A DNA stretch of 5,623 nt, taken from the NCBI GenBank assembly GCA_018970845.1, contig JAGWVO010000253.1, positions 1-5,623 on the forward strand, written 5' to 3'. Below are positions 1 to 5,623 of this stretch, piece by piece; the first letter of the stretch is position 1; every line of letters begins with the position of its first letter. Made by a program: the position numbers and the translations under genes. The notes under the pieces were generated by a model. The model worked only from the letters and a program-made list of their open reading frames with translations. It did not search any database and had not been told where the DNA came from. The stretch is from Planctomycetota bacterium. GTDB lineage: Bacteria > Planctomycetota > Planctomycetia > Gemmatales > Gemmataceae.

Positions 1-116
1 TGATCTGTCACGAAACGCACGCAAATGATGAAAAACATCAAAAGCTGCATGACAAGGTCGAGCAGAGGTGTCAGGTTCGGCTCGACGACTTCTCCGCCGC
101 CACCACCATGACTCAT
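1..116 (-). CDS. exbD: ExbD/TolR-type biopolymer transport protein, N-terminal part (cut by window edge)
   Basis: ExbD/TolR proteins sit in the inner membrane with one helix and a periplasmic domain, and with ExbB-type proteins form a proton-driven motor that energises outer-membrane processes. Only the first 38 residues are in the window. They show a short Gly-rich cytoplasmic start (residues 4-8 are five glycines), then the family signature NLTPLLDLVMQLLMFF at residues 14-29, which starts the single transmembrane helix. Asp20 is at the place of the conserved helix aspartate that takes part in proton translocation in this family. The ATG at 116 is preceded by GGAG eight bases upstream (125-128 on the plus strand). 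The gene follows exbB on the same strand after a 40-base gap, the usual exbB-exbD order, so the two are almost certainly co-transcribed. The periplasmic domain lies outside the window, so ExbD cannot be told from TolR by its C-terminus. Confidence 0.9.
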   Translation of the reverse strand, partial: MSHGGGGGEVVEPNLTPLLDLVMQLLMFFIICVRFVTD

Positions 117-156
117 GTTTCAGGCTCCAAGTGACTTGATCAAACCCGGTCGCCAG

Positions 157-978
157 TTAACGGGCCTGCTGCGGAGCCGCGGCGGGGGCGCCAGCGGGCT
201 TGCGCATCGCCATGTAAACCCGGGAGATGATGTCGGAAGCCACATTGTTGGTTTCTGTCGAGATTTGCACCAACCTCTTGCTGAAGAATGTGAAGAAGAA
301 AATGGCGGGAACCGCCACGCCCACACCCATCAGGGTGACGACCAGCGCGTGGGAAATATCACCGGCCAAGGCATTGGTGTTCACATTGCCCGAGGCGGAT
401 CCAAGCTTCTTGAAACTGTTGATCATCCCGTAAACTGTTCCGACCAAGCCCAGAAGCGGCCCAAGCTGGCCGATAACCGCCATGAAAGAAATGATCAGTT
501 CCTTCGAGGCGCGGACCTCGTCAAGTTTCCTGGTAGCGGCGTCAGCGGCCTCGTCGATCCCGTACTGGAGTTTGGGAAGCGCGGCTTCCAAGGCCTTGGC
601 TAGCCAGGAAGGATTGTCCTTTGCGAGTTGCTGCGCTTGGGGGAACTGACGGTTGTCGATGGCGCCATTGAACTCTGTGAGGAAGTCCTCGGGCATCACG
701 ACCCCAAGCCTCAGTTCCATCAAAAGAAATACCGACAGGGCCACCATCCCAATGGAAATGCCCCCCATCAAGATGCTCCATCCGAGGCCGGCCGATTTCA
801 TCGCGTGAACGATGAAGGATTCATCACCCTTGTGACTGTCACCCGCCGCGGCATCGCCTCCCGCCTCACCTTCCTGCGCCATGGCATGGGACGGAGCCAA
901 GGCCAGCGTCAGTGCCAAAGCAAAAATAGCCAGTGTTGAAATCGCGCGACGCCATGAAAAATCAAGACTTCTGGTCAT
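157..978 (-). CDS. exbB: MotA/TolQ/ExbB-family proton channel protein with N-terminal signal peptide
   Basis: This is the channel subunit that pairs with ExbD to turn proton flow into mechanical work at the inner membrane. The protein has 273 residues. Residues 1-34 look like a cleavable signal peptide (Arg near the start, hydrophobic stretch about 13-28, AMA before Gln35). Next come an Ala/Gly/acidic stretch (35-53), helix 1 (about 66-88), a cytoplasmic loop (about 90-160), helix 2 (about 162-187, with GPLLGLVGTVYGM at 173-185) and helix 3 (about 210-232, with ALVVTLMGVGVAVPA at 211-225). Thr181 and Thr215 occupy the two conserved pore threonines of the family. The tail is Ala/Pro-rich. The ATG at 978 was chosen because it gives the signal peptide and has an AGAGGA ribosome site close upstream (983-988). 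No TonB gene is in view, so the partner is unknown. TolQ or a gliding-type motor is possible, though the leader suggests the planctomycete ExbB type. Confidence 0.92.
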   Translation of the reverse strand: MTRSLDFSWRRAISTLAIFALALTLALAPSHAMAQEGEAGGDAAAGDSHKGDESFIVHAMKSAGLGWSILMGGISIGMVALSVFLLMELRLGVVMPEDFLTEFNGAIDNRQFPQAQQLAKDNPSWLAKALEAALPKLQYGIDEAADAATRKLDEVRASKELIISFMAVIGQLGPLLGLVGTVYGMINSFKKLGSASGNVNTNALAGDISHALVVTLMGVGVAVPAIFFFTFFSKRLVQISTETNNVASDIISRVYMAMRKPAGAPAAAPQQAR

Positions 979-982
979 GGTT

Positions 983-988
983 TCCTCT
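983..988 (-). promoter_or_regulatory. Ribosome binding site of exbB
   Basis: On the minus strand this reads AGAGGA, four bases before the ATG at 978. It supports the upstream start that includes the signal peptide, rather than internal Met33 or Met60. Confidence 0.6.
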
Positions 989-1083
989 TCCCAAGAACTT
1001 AGGAATCCAGATTCCCGAACCCCCCGATCATCTGGATGCCCTAATCTCCCGTTAAGTTCCCTCTCGTTCTTAATCTAACTGAC

Positions 1084-1110
1084 TTCATAACAGACTGCTT
1101 GTCCAGTCAA
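1084..1110 (-). promoter_or_regulatory. Possible sigma-70-like promoter for exbB-exbD
   Basis: On the minus strand TTGACT (1105-1110) is followed after 15 bases by TATGAA (1084-1089), about 105 bases before the exbB start. The -35 box matches consensus at five of six bases and the -10 box is fair. The 15-base spacer is shorter than the preferred 16-18, which weakens the call. It lies in the 145-base gap after the UDP-xylose synthase gene, so exbB-exbD could have their own transcript or be read through from that gene. No hairpin followed by a T run was seen in the gap. Confidence 0.35.
1093..1108. repeat. 16-base inverted repeat overlapping the putative exbB -35 box
   Basis: The arms GACTG (1093-1097) and CAGTC (1104-1108) are perfect reverse complements separated by six bases. 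The dyad overlaps the TTGACT box and part of the spacer of the proposed exbB promoter, so it could be an operator. It could also be a weak hairpin just after the upstream gene's stop. No T run follows on the minus strand, so it does not look like an intrinsic terminator. Five-base arms can arise by chance. Confidence 0.3.
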
Positions 1111-1123
1111 GGTTTTGAGAGTT

Positions 1124-2074
1124 TCAATGATTCCCCGATTGCGACTGGATCCGTTTCTTGAAATGCTCGAGTGTCATCAGCAACCCATCCCGCCTGACGA
1201 CTTTGGGTTCCCAGCCCAATCGTTGCCTGGCCCGGGTGATGTCGGGCTTTCGAACCCGGGGATCATCCTGCGGCAGTGGCTTGAACACAATTTGGCTGGT
1301 GCTGCCCGACAATTCCAGAATTTCCTTGGCAAATTGCAGAATAGTAACTTCCTCGGGATTACCTAAGTTCACTGGCTCTGGGGAATCCGATTCCATCAAT
1401 CTCACGATACCTTCCACCAAGTCTGAGACATGGCAGAAACTGCGTGTTTGATCGCCTGTTCCGTACACGGTCAGAGGCTCTCCACGCAGAGCCTGCCCCA
1501 TGAAATTGGGCAACACCCTGCCGTCATCTAGGCGCATGCGATTGCCATAGGTGTTGAATATCCTCACGATTCTCGTTTCCAACCCATGAGCCCGGTGGTA
1601 GGCCATCACCATGGCTTCGGCGAAACGCTTGGCCTCGTCGTAAACACCCCTGATTCCGATGGGATTGACATGTCCCCAGTAGTCTTCGCGCTGGGGATGA
1701 ATCTCCGGGTCGCCGTAAACCTCGCTGGTGCTTGCAAGGAGAAAGCGGGCCTTCTTGGCCCGCGCAACGCCCAACATGTTGTGGGTCCCCAACGAACCGA
1801 CCTTCAAGGTCTGGATTGGCAAGTTGAGGTAGTCGACCGGGCTTGCAGGTGAGGCGAAATGAAGGATTCGGTCGACCTCGCCATCAACGAAAACCGGCTT
1901 TGAAACATCGTGCCTGATGAATTCGAATTGCCGATGGCCAACAAGGTGAGCGACATTTCCTTCAACACCCGTGAGCAGGTTATCGATGCAAGTGACACGG
2001 TGCCCAGCTTCAAGATATCTCTCGCAAAGATGCGATCCGATGAATCCGGCGCCGCCAGTGATGACTACACGCAT
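1124..2074 (-). CDS. uxs: UDP-glucuronate decarboxylase (UDP-xylose synthase), extended SDR family
   Basis: The enzyme converts UDP-glucuronate to UDP-xylose and CO2 in the cytoplasm, using bound NAD+, and supplies xylose for glycans and envelope polysaccharides. The protein has 316 residues, normal for bacterial soluble forms. The Rossmann NAD-binding motif GGAGFIG is at residues 7-13. HFASPASPVDY (72-82), STSEVYGDP (115-123) and the catalytic pair Tyr145/Lys149 in GVYDEAKR are all present, with Glu118 in the active-site loop. RIFNTYGNRM (171-180) and TRSFCHVSDLV (210-220), which holds the conserved Arg211, are hallmarks that separate this group from other sugar epimerases and dehydratases. 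The ATG at 2074 was chosen because the Rossmann fold begins at once, as in relatives. The open frame continues 83 codons upstream but that part has no domain signal and enters the divergent gene. The gene lies upstream of exbB on the same strand. Confidence 0.92.
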   Translation of the reverse strand: MRVVITGGAGFIGSHLCERYLEAGHRVTCIDNLLTGVEGNVAHLVGHRQFEFIRHDVSKPVFVDGEVDRILHFASPASPVDYLNLPIQTLKVGSLGTHNMLGVARAKKARFLLASTSEVYGDPEIHPQREDYWGHVNPIGIRGVYDEAKRFAEAMVMAYHRAHGLETRIVRIFNTYGNRMRLDDGRVLPNFMGQALRGEPLTVYGTGDQTRSFCHVSDLVEGIVRLMESDSPEPVNLGNPEEVTILQFAKEILELSGSTSQIVFKPLPQDDPRVRKPDITRARQRLGWEPKVVRRDGLLMTLEHFKKRIQSQSGNH

Positions 2075-2084
2075 GTCGCACCCG

Positions 2085-2088
2085 TCCT
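2085..2088 (-). promoter_or_regulatory. Probable ribosome binding site of the UDP-xylose synthase gene
   Basis: AGGA on the minus strand, ten bases before the ATG at 2074. The spacing is on the long side, so the site is only moderate, but it supports the short start over the 83-codon upstream extension of the frame. Confidence 0.4.
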
Positions 2089-2205
2089 GCTGGCAAATAT
2101 CAGCCGGGAAATTCGGGCTCAGGGGCCAAAACATCCAACCGGCCGGATCAGGTTGTTCCCATCTTCCCCGGGCAACCCGATCTTGTATCCTGTCAATTGA
2201 TTTAC

Positions 2206-2210
2206 GGAGA
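2206..2210 (+). promoter_or_regulatory. Ribosome binding site that fixes the response regulator start
   Basis: GGAGA ends ten bases before the ATG at 2221. A TTG eight codons further upstream (2197) is in frame, but this site lies inside that extension, so the ATG is the better start. Confidence 0.6.
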
Positions 2211-2220
2211 TCATTCGGGA

Positions 2221-2673
2221 ATGTCAGCTTTGCAAAGTCCGCCACGAATCCTGATTGCGGACGACAACCTGCAGGGAGCCGAATTGCTTGAGGCGTTTCT
2301 GGCCGACCAACCGTTTGAAACAAGACTTGTGCACAACGGGGAGCAAGCCCTGCTGGAAGCCGTCCGCTGGATGCCAGACATCATACTTCTCGATGTCATG
2401 ATGCCACGAATCAGCGGATTTGACGCATGCCAGAAGCTTCGGAAAGATCCAGCGACGGCCGACATTGGAATTATCATGGTCACGGCGCTGGACCAACCAG
2501 CCGACATCGACCGGGCTGTCGCTTCCGGGACCGATGACATGATCACCAAACCTGTCAACCGTCATGACTTGATTGCCCGTGTCCATGGATTGCTGGCTGC
2601 CAAGGCTTCCAAAAACGGCACCGCGGATCGATTCCTGGCCTATATCGATCGCGTGGAACAGGTATCCAAGTGA
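2221..2673 (+). CDS. Single-domain response regulator (CheY-like receiver)
   Basis: A stand-alone receiver domain that should accept a phosphoryl group from a sensor kinase or phosphotransfer protein and signal by protein contact, since no DNA-binding or enzymatic output domain follows. The protein has 150 residues. Asp14 and Asp15 form the acidic pocket (ILIADDN at 10-16), and Asp58 in ILLDVMMP (55-62) is the predicted phosphorylation site. Thr88 in MVTA and Lys110-Pro111 in ITKP complete the switch residues, so the domain looks fully active. A tail of about 25 residues after the last helix (126-150) is somewhat longer than in CheY. No kinase is in the window. The last base of the final codon and the stop form GTGA, which contains the start of the downstream methyltransferase gene, so the two are translated from one message. 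The sequence resembles the receivers of DivK/PleD-type regulators, but the pathway cannot be named. Confidence 0.9.
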   Translation: MSALQSPPRILIADDNLQGAELLEAFLADQPFETRLVHNGEQALLEAVRWMPDIILLDVMMPRISGFDACQKLRKDPATADIGIIMVTALDQPADIDRAVASGTDDMITKPVNRHDLIARVHGLLAAKASKNGTADRFLAYIDRVEQVSK

Positions 2674-3884
2674 CCGAATTCCCCGCCGGCGCACCCGCAT
2701 TCCCCCGCGTCACCCTGCTTCCGGGAAAGAGCCGGCTTTTTTATGCCAGGCATCCGTGGGTTTTTCCGGGTGCGGTCGCCTTCGCGGATTCAGGCATTCC
2801 CGATGGCGCAGTCGTTCAACTGTGCTCCCACACCGGTAGTTTCATCGGCTGGGGATTTTTCAATTCTCGAAGTCGAGTCAGGGTTAGGCTTCAATCCTGG
2901 GACAAGGAGCGCCCGCCAGGCCCGGCATTGTGGCGCGACAGAATCAGATCGGCGATACGGCTCAGGCGAGAGCAAGGCCTCATGGATCCCGAGGGAGCCT
3001 GCAGGCTCATCAACAGCGAGGGAGATCATCTTTCCGGACTCGTCGTTGACCGATTTGGACCATGGCTATCGATCCAGGTGTCTTCACTGGGCTTAAGCCA
3101 AAGGCTGTCGCCATTACTCGACATCCTTGCCGATGAAACACGATGCCGTGGAATCATTCTTCGCCAGGACAAGGAAATATCGAAGCTTGAGGGAATCGAC
3201 CAAACCGACGGCCCTTGCCATGGGGAGGCTCCACCTCCAAGAGTCGAGTTTCTTGAGCATGGCCTTCGAATCGGGGTCAACCTCGCTGAAGGCCAGAAAA
3301 CAGGATACTATCTCGATCAAAGGGAAAACCGTCTGGCCGTTGCTCCGCTTGCCAAGGGAAGAACCGTCCTTGATGCGTTCACATACGCGGGTGGCTTCGC
3401 CCTTAGGGCGGCGCAGGCTGGCGCGAGGTCGATTGTGGCCATCGACCAATCTCACGGCGCACTCGAAATGGCGGCGGAAAACGCGCGAATCAATGGACTT
3501 GATGGACGAGTTTCATGGCTGCGCGCCGAGGTGTTTGAGGAGTTGGCGGCGAGGGTGGAAACAGGGGACAAATTCGGCTTGCTGATTCTCGATCCCCCCA
3601 AGTTTGCGAGGGCCAAGAACCGGGTCGACGAAGCGTTGGGAGGCTACAGGCGGCTGTTTTCACTCGCATTTCGCTTGGCGGAAGAGGATTCCAGACTGGT
3701 GCTCTGTTCTTGCACGGGTTCGGTGACACGGACCATGCTTCTGGAACTGATTTCCCAAGTGGCGGCCGAGGAAAGGCGCGATGCGCGGCTCATAAGGGTA
3801 TCCGGCGCCGCCGCAGATCATCCGATTGCATCTTCATGCCCCGAATCCGAATATCTCAAATGTTTTGTGCTCGGTGTTTCCTGA
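2670..3884 (+). CDS. rlmI: RlmI-like class I SAM-dependent 23S rRNA (cytosine-C5) methyltransferase with PUA domain
   Basis: RlmI in E. coli methylates carbon 5 of cytosine 1962 in 23S rRNA. This 404-residue protein has that family's layout and length (396 in E. coli). The N-terminal PUA RNA-binding domain (about 12-85) includes HPWVFPGAV at 28-36. A middle domain carries SGLVVDRFG (122-130) and the signature GQKTGYYLDQRENR (208-221). The C-terminal Rossmann methyltransferase has the SAM-binding motif VLDAFTYAGGFAL (233-245), acidic Asp259, DPPKF (309-313 region) and LCSCTG (345-350). Cys348 of that last motif is the likely catalytic cysteine. The HP...PE.EYLK ending (384-397) is also typical. 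The start is a GTG overlapping the preceding stop by four bases, with AGG about eight bases upstream. ATP-free translational coupling to the response regulator is therefore likely. The exact target base is inferred from family only, since related enzymes modify other cytosines. Confidence 0.88.
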   Translation: MTEFPAGAPAFPRVTLLPGKSRLFYARHPWVFPGAVAFADSGIPDGAVVQLCSHTGSFIGWGFFNSRSRVRVRLQSWDKERPPGPALWRDRIRSAIRLRREQGLMDPEGACRLINSEGDHLSGLVVDRFGPWLSIQVSSLGLSQRLSPLLDILADETRCRGIILRQDKEISKLEGIDQTDGPCHGEAPPPRVEFLEHGLRIGVNLAEGQKTGYYLDQRENRLAVAPLAKGRTVLDAFTYAGGFALRAAQAGARSIVAIDQSHGALEMAAENARINGLDGRVSWLRAEVFEELAARVETGDKFGLLILDPPKFARAKNRVDEALGGYRRLFSLAFRLAEEDSRLVLCSCTGSVTRTMLLELISQVAAEERRDARLIRVSGAAADHPIASSCPESEYLKCFVLGVS

Positions 3885-3977
3885 TTCGAAAAAACAGGAT
3901 TCCCCAATTGAGCCGAGTCTTGCGATTGAAAGCAGTGCCAGATTAGCTTGGGCGGATCGGGAGGTCGGAGCCCATTG
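3885..3977 (+). other. Gap between rlmI and the secreted-protein pair
   Basis: These 93 bases contain no convincing terminator and no convincing promoter. TTGCGA (3920-3925) with TTAGCT 17 bases later (3943-3948) is the best promoter-like pair, but the second box matches the consensus poorly. The downstream genes may therefore be read through from the regulator-methyltransferase message or have a promoter of another type. Confidence 0.25.
3963..3970 (+). promoter_or_regulatory. Ribosome binding site that fixes the start of the first secreted protein
   Basis: GGTCGGAG ends seven bases before the ATG at 3978. In-frame TTG codons at 3948 and 3975 are possible starts, but this spacing and the signal peptide that begins at the ATG favour 3978. 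Confidence 0.65.
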
Positions 3978-4958
3978 ATGATTCGAACCTTGTTGATGAT
4001 GGGTTTCATGATCATGCCGGCAGGCATCGTTGTCGGCCAAGACCGGTTATTGCCAGGTGACACCTGCTTCGTGCTGAATCTGAATATCAAGCTGGCGCTT
4101 CAATCCAAGGAACTCAGGGAAATGGCCCTGCCTTGGCTTGATGGAGCGGCAAAGGGGAACGGGCAGCATTTGGCCCAATTGGCCGGGGTCATTGGAATCG
4201 ACCCCCTGCGCGATCTTTCAACCATCACCCTCGCGAGCGGTTCTGGACAGGATGGGGAAAAAGTCATGCTGATCCTCCGTGGAACATGGAACCGCGAATC
4301 CGTGGCCAGGCGATTGCAGGACAAATCCGTCCAGAAGGGATCCGGCTTTTCTCTGTCCCCATCGAACCTCGAACAGCCTGTCTACCAGTTGAAACTCAAC
4401 AACCGAAATCAAGCGCAAATGCATGTGCTACTGGGCGGGGATGGCGCCATCATCGCATCGTTGTCCCAAGATTATTTGGCACAGGTGCTCAAGACATCGC
4501 CGCGCCCCAATTTTTCAAACAAGGTTTTTCAGCAAATGGTGGGCGACCTCGATCGCAATGCGTTGGTCACGGCGGCCGTGGCGGGGGACGCCATCGATTG
4601 GAAAATGATTCCCGAGGGCAGCGCCAGGGACGCATTCAAGGCCATGCGCGGCATCATGGGAAGAGTTGATGCTTCAGGTTCCGAGCTGAAATTTCAACTG
4701 TCATTGGAGTCCGACAATGCCGAATCCGCAGCCATGACACGGCAGGCCTTGGAAGACATTACGGGGCAATCCCTTGGCTATGTGGAGGGGTTGGCAAGGA
4801 ACAAGCCTGTGTTGAAGGGACTGCAGACCGCCATCAAATCCGTGAAAGCCGAATCCAAGGGAGCGCAAGTCCATTTGCGGGCTTCATTGCCATTGGCTGA
4901 AAGCCTTGGCCTGCTGAATCCCGCAACCTATCAGCAGGGTAAAAACATAGATCCTTGA
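3978..4958 (+). CDS. Predicted secreted protein of unknown function, first of a tandem related pair
   Basis: I do not recognise a named family. The protein has 326 residues. Residues 1-20 form a likely signal peptide (Arg3, hydrophobic 4-19, cleavage before Gln21), so the product is probably exported; no lipobox cysteine and no later membrane helix was seen. The mature part alternates beta-like hydrophobic stretches with amphipathic helices. It has GIDPLRDL at 73-80, a beta stretch VMLILRG at 96-102, a segment GAIIAS at 156-161 and a final helix-rich region (about 245-315). The same landmarks occur in the same order in the next gene, and the two align without gaps from residue 28 to about 115. 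No catalytic or metal-binding motif is visible. The general pattern resembles bacterial extracellular DUF-type proteins (DUF3352 is one candidate), but that is only a guess. It lies 16 bases upstream of its relative, so they should be co-transcribed. Confidence 0.8.
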   Translation: MIRTLLMMGFMIMPAGIVVGQDRLLPGDTCFVLNLNIKLALQSKELREMALPWLDGAAKGNGQHLAQLAGVIGIDPLRDLSTITLASGSGQDGEKVMLILRGTWNRESVARRLQDKSVQKGSGFSLSPSNLEQPVYQLKLNNRNQAQMHVLLGGDGAIIASLSQDYLAQVLKTSPRPNFSNKVFQQMVGDLDRNALVTAAVAGDAIDWKMIPEGSARDAFKAMRGIMGRVDASGSELKFQLSLESDNAESAAMTRQALEDITGQSLGYVEGLARNKPVLKGLQTAIKSVKAESKGAQVHLRASLPLAESLGLLNPATYQQGKNIDP

Positions 4959-4963
4959 AAAGA

Positions 4964-4968
4964 AAGGA
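4964..4968 (+). promoter_or_regulatory. Ribosome binding site of the second secreted protein
   Basis: AAGGA, six bases before the ATG at 4975, inside the 16-base gap between the two related genes. It is a strong site and supports this start, which also begins a signal peptide. Confidence 0.65.
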
Positions 4969-4974
4969 ATCGTC

Positions 4975-5623
4975 ATGAGCCTTCGAACCAATTTGTTGGT
5001 ATTTGCATGCCTGACAGCGACGATGAGTCCCATTGGGGCGATTGAACCTGACAGGATGATCCAATCGGACGCTGAATTCGTCTGGTCGATCAGGCCCAAG
5101 CAACTTCTGGATTCGGCCCTTATCAAGTCACAAGGGTGGGACTTGGCCCTGAAGACACTGCTGGCGGCAAATGAAACGGTTCAGGAAATCATGGAAAGCA
5201 CGGGAATCGATCCATTCCGCGATATAGATTCCCTCCTGATTTCCTCACGCGGCCAGCGCGAAAAAAGCCGCTTTGTGATTGTCGCCCGTGGCAAGCTCAA
5301 TCCCGCCAAGATCGCCAAAACCATTGAAAAACAAGGCAAGGAAAACGGCGCACCAGTCAAGAAATATGCTGAGGAAGGGGCCACCGTTTGGGAAATGACC
5401 ACTCCGGTGTTCCCCATCTATGCCGGATTCATCGGCAAGGAGGCGGTTGTCGCCAGCAACGCGAAGGACGACATTATTGAATGCCTCACTGGTGGAATCA
5501 GGAAAGAGCCTTCCAAGGAGATGAAAACCGCCTTGGAACGAATGACTGGCAGGGAAGCCGCATGGATGGTTGGCCTTGTCACGGATGAAACCAAGAAAAG
5601 CATGCGTGGTCCGGACACCATCA
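4975..5623 (+). CDS. Predicted secreted protein of unknown function, second of the tandem pair (cut by window edge)
   Basis: The reading frame stays open from the ATG at 4975 to the right edge, giving 216 complete residues. Residues 1-22 look like a signal peptide (Arg4, hydrophobic 7-20, cleavage after Ala22). The rest follows the first gene: DAEFVWSIRP at 32-41 matches DTCFVLNLNI at 28-37, GIDPFRDI at 77-84 matches GIDPLRDL at 73-80, FVIVARG at 100-106 matches VMLILRG, and AVVAS at 157-161 matches AIIAS at 157-161. The distances between the first three landmarks are identical in the two proteins (45 and 28 residues). The identities are scattered, so the duplication is old. Codon use is like that of the neighbour, with no sign of recent transfer. 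The C-terminus is outside the window. The function is unknown; an exported role shared with, or a partner to, the first protein is an inference. Confidence 0.8.
   Translation, partial: MSLRTNLLVFACLTATMSPIGAIEPDRMIQSDAEFVWSIRPKQLLDSALIKSQGWDLALKTLLAANETVQEIMESTGIDPFRDIDSLLISSRGQREKSRFVIVARGKLNPAKIAKTIEKQGKENGAPVKKYAEEGATVWEMTTPVFPIYAGFIGKEAVVASNAKDDIIECLTGGIRKEPSKEMKTALERMTGREAAWMVGLVTDETKKSMRGPDTI

Larger units (their letters stand above)
2075..2220. other. Divergent intergenic region between uxs and the response regulator gene
   Basis: These 146 bases must hold the start signals for the rightward genes and probably for uxs. On the minus strand a perfect TTGACA lies at 2191-2196, but the position 17 bases downstream is GC-rich and gives no -10 box. 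On the plus strand TATCCT at 2186-2191 has no matching -35 box. An imperfect dyad with outer arms AGCC (2102-2105) and GGCT (2116-2119) lies in the uxs leader, and an eight-base palindrome CCGGCCGG is at 2139-2146. None of these is strong enough to call a promoter or operator. Confidence 0.3.

Noticed and set aside
115..603. A 162-codon plus-strand frame opposite exbB
   Set aside because: It is antisense to the ExbB membrane helices and has a composition rich in His, Arg and Gly with no recognised domain.
1093..1108. The inverted repeat as a terminator for uxs
   Set aside because: The stem is only five base pairs and no T run follows on the minus strand.
2075..2323. An 83-codon upstream extension of the UDP-xylose synthase frame on the minus strand
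   Set aside because: It shows no domain, membrane anchor or targeting signal, it runs into the response regulator on the other strand, and the NAD-binding motif begins right at the ATG at 2074 as in bacterial relatives.
2224..2700. A 158-codon open frame on the minus strand opposite the response regulator
   Set aside because: It is the antisense shadow of a clear receiver domain with all key residues, and its own translation shows no recognisable motif or hydrophobic pattern.
3127..3585. A 152-codon plus-strand frame inside the methyltransferase gene
   Set aside because: It is an out-of-frame shadow of rlmI; the rlmI frame carries the SAM-binding and signature motifs across the whole stretch.
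4286..4669. A 127-codon plus-strand frame within the first secreted protein gene
   Set aside because: It is an out-of-frame shadow. The signal-peptide-bearing frame from 3978 is homologous to the next gene across this region.

Overview
The window looks like chromosomal DNA of a planctomycete, possibly of the Gemmatales/Gemmataceae type. This rests on the style of the proteins: an ExbB-like channel protein carrying a signal peptide and an Ala/Gly/acidic leader, an ExbD whose first helix reads NLTPLLDLVMQLLMFF, and a tandem pair of secreted proteins of no recognised family. Base composition is moderately GC-rich (judged by eye), and start codons are ATG plus one GTG. The lineage call is an inference and was not tested against a database.

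The layout is a divergent arrangement around a 146-base gap (2075-2220). Leftward from it, on the minus strand, lie a UDP-glucuronate decarboxylase (UDP-xylose synthase, 2074 to 1124), a 145-base gap with a possible promoter and a short dyad, then exbB (978 to 157) and exbD (116 to the left edge, cut off). Rightward, on the plus strand, lie a single-domain response regulator (2221-2673), an RlmI-type 23S rRNA cytosine methyltransferase whose GTG start overlaps the regulator's stop by four bases (2670-3884), a 93-base gap, and two related secreted proteins of unknown function (3978-4958, and 4975 to the right edge, cut off), 16 bases apart.

The leftward genes concern the cell envelope: a nucleotide-sugar enzyme supplying UDP-xylose for glycans, and a proton-driven inner-membrane motor. 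The rightward pair of regulator and methyltransferase is probably translationally coupled, although no functional link between them is known to me. The two secreted proteins align without gaps over about 85-90 residues and share a GIDP[LF]RD motif, so they look like an old tandem duplication. They are the least explained part of the window. No RNA genes, mobile elements, CRISPR arrays or clear intrinsic terminators were seen. Apart from the tandem secreted family, the region looks like ordinary housekeeping and envelope DNA.
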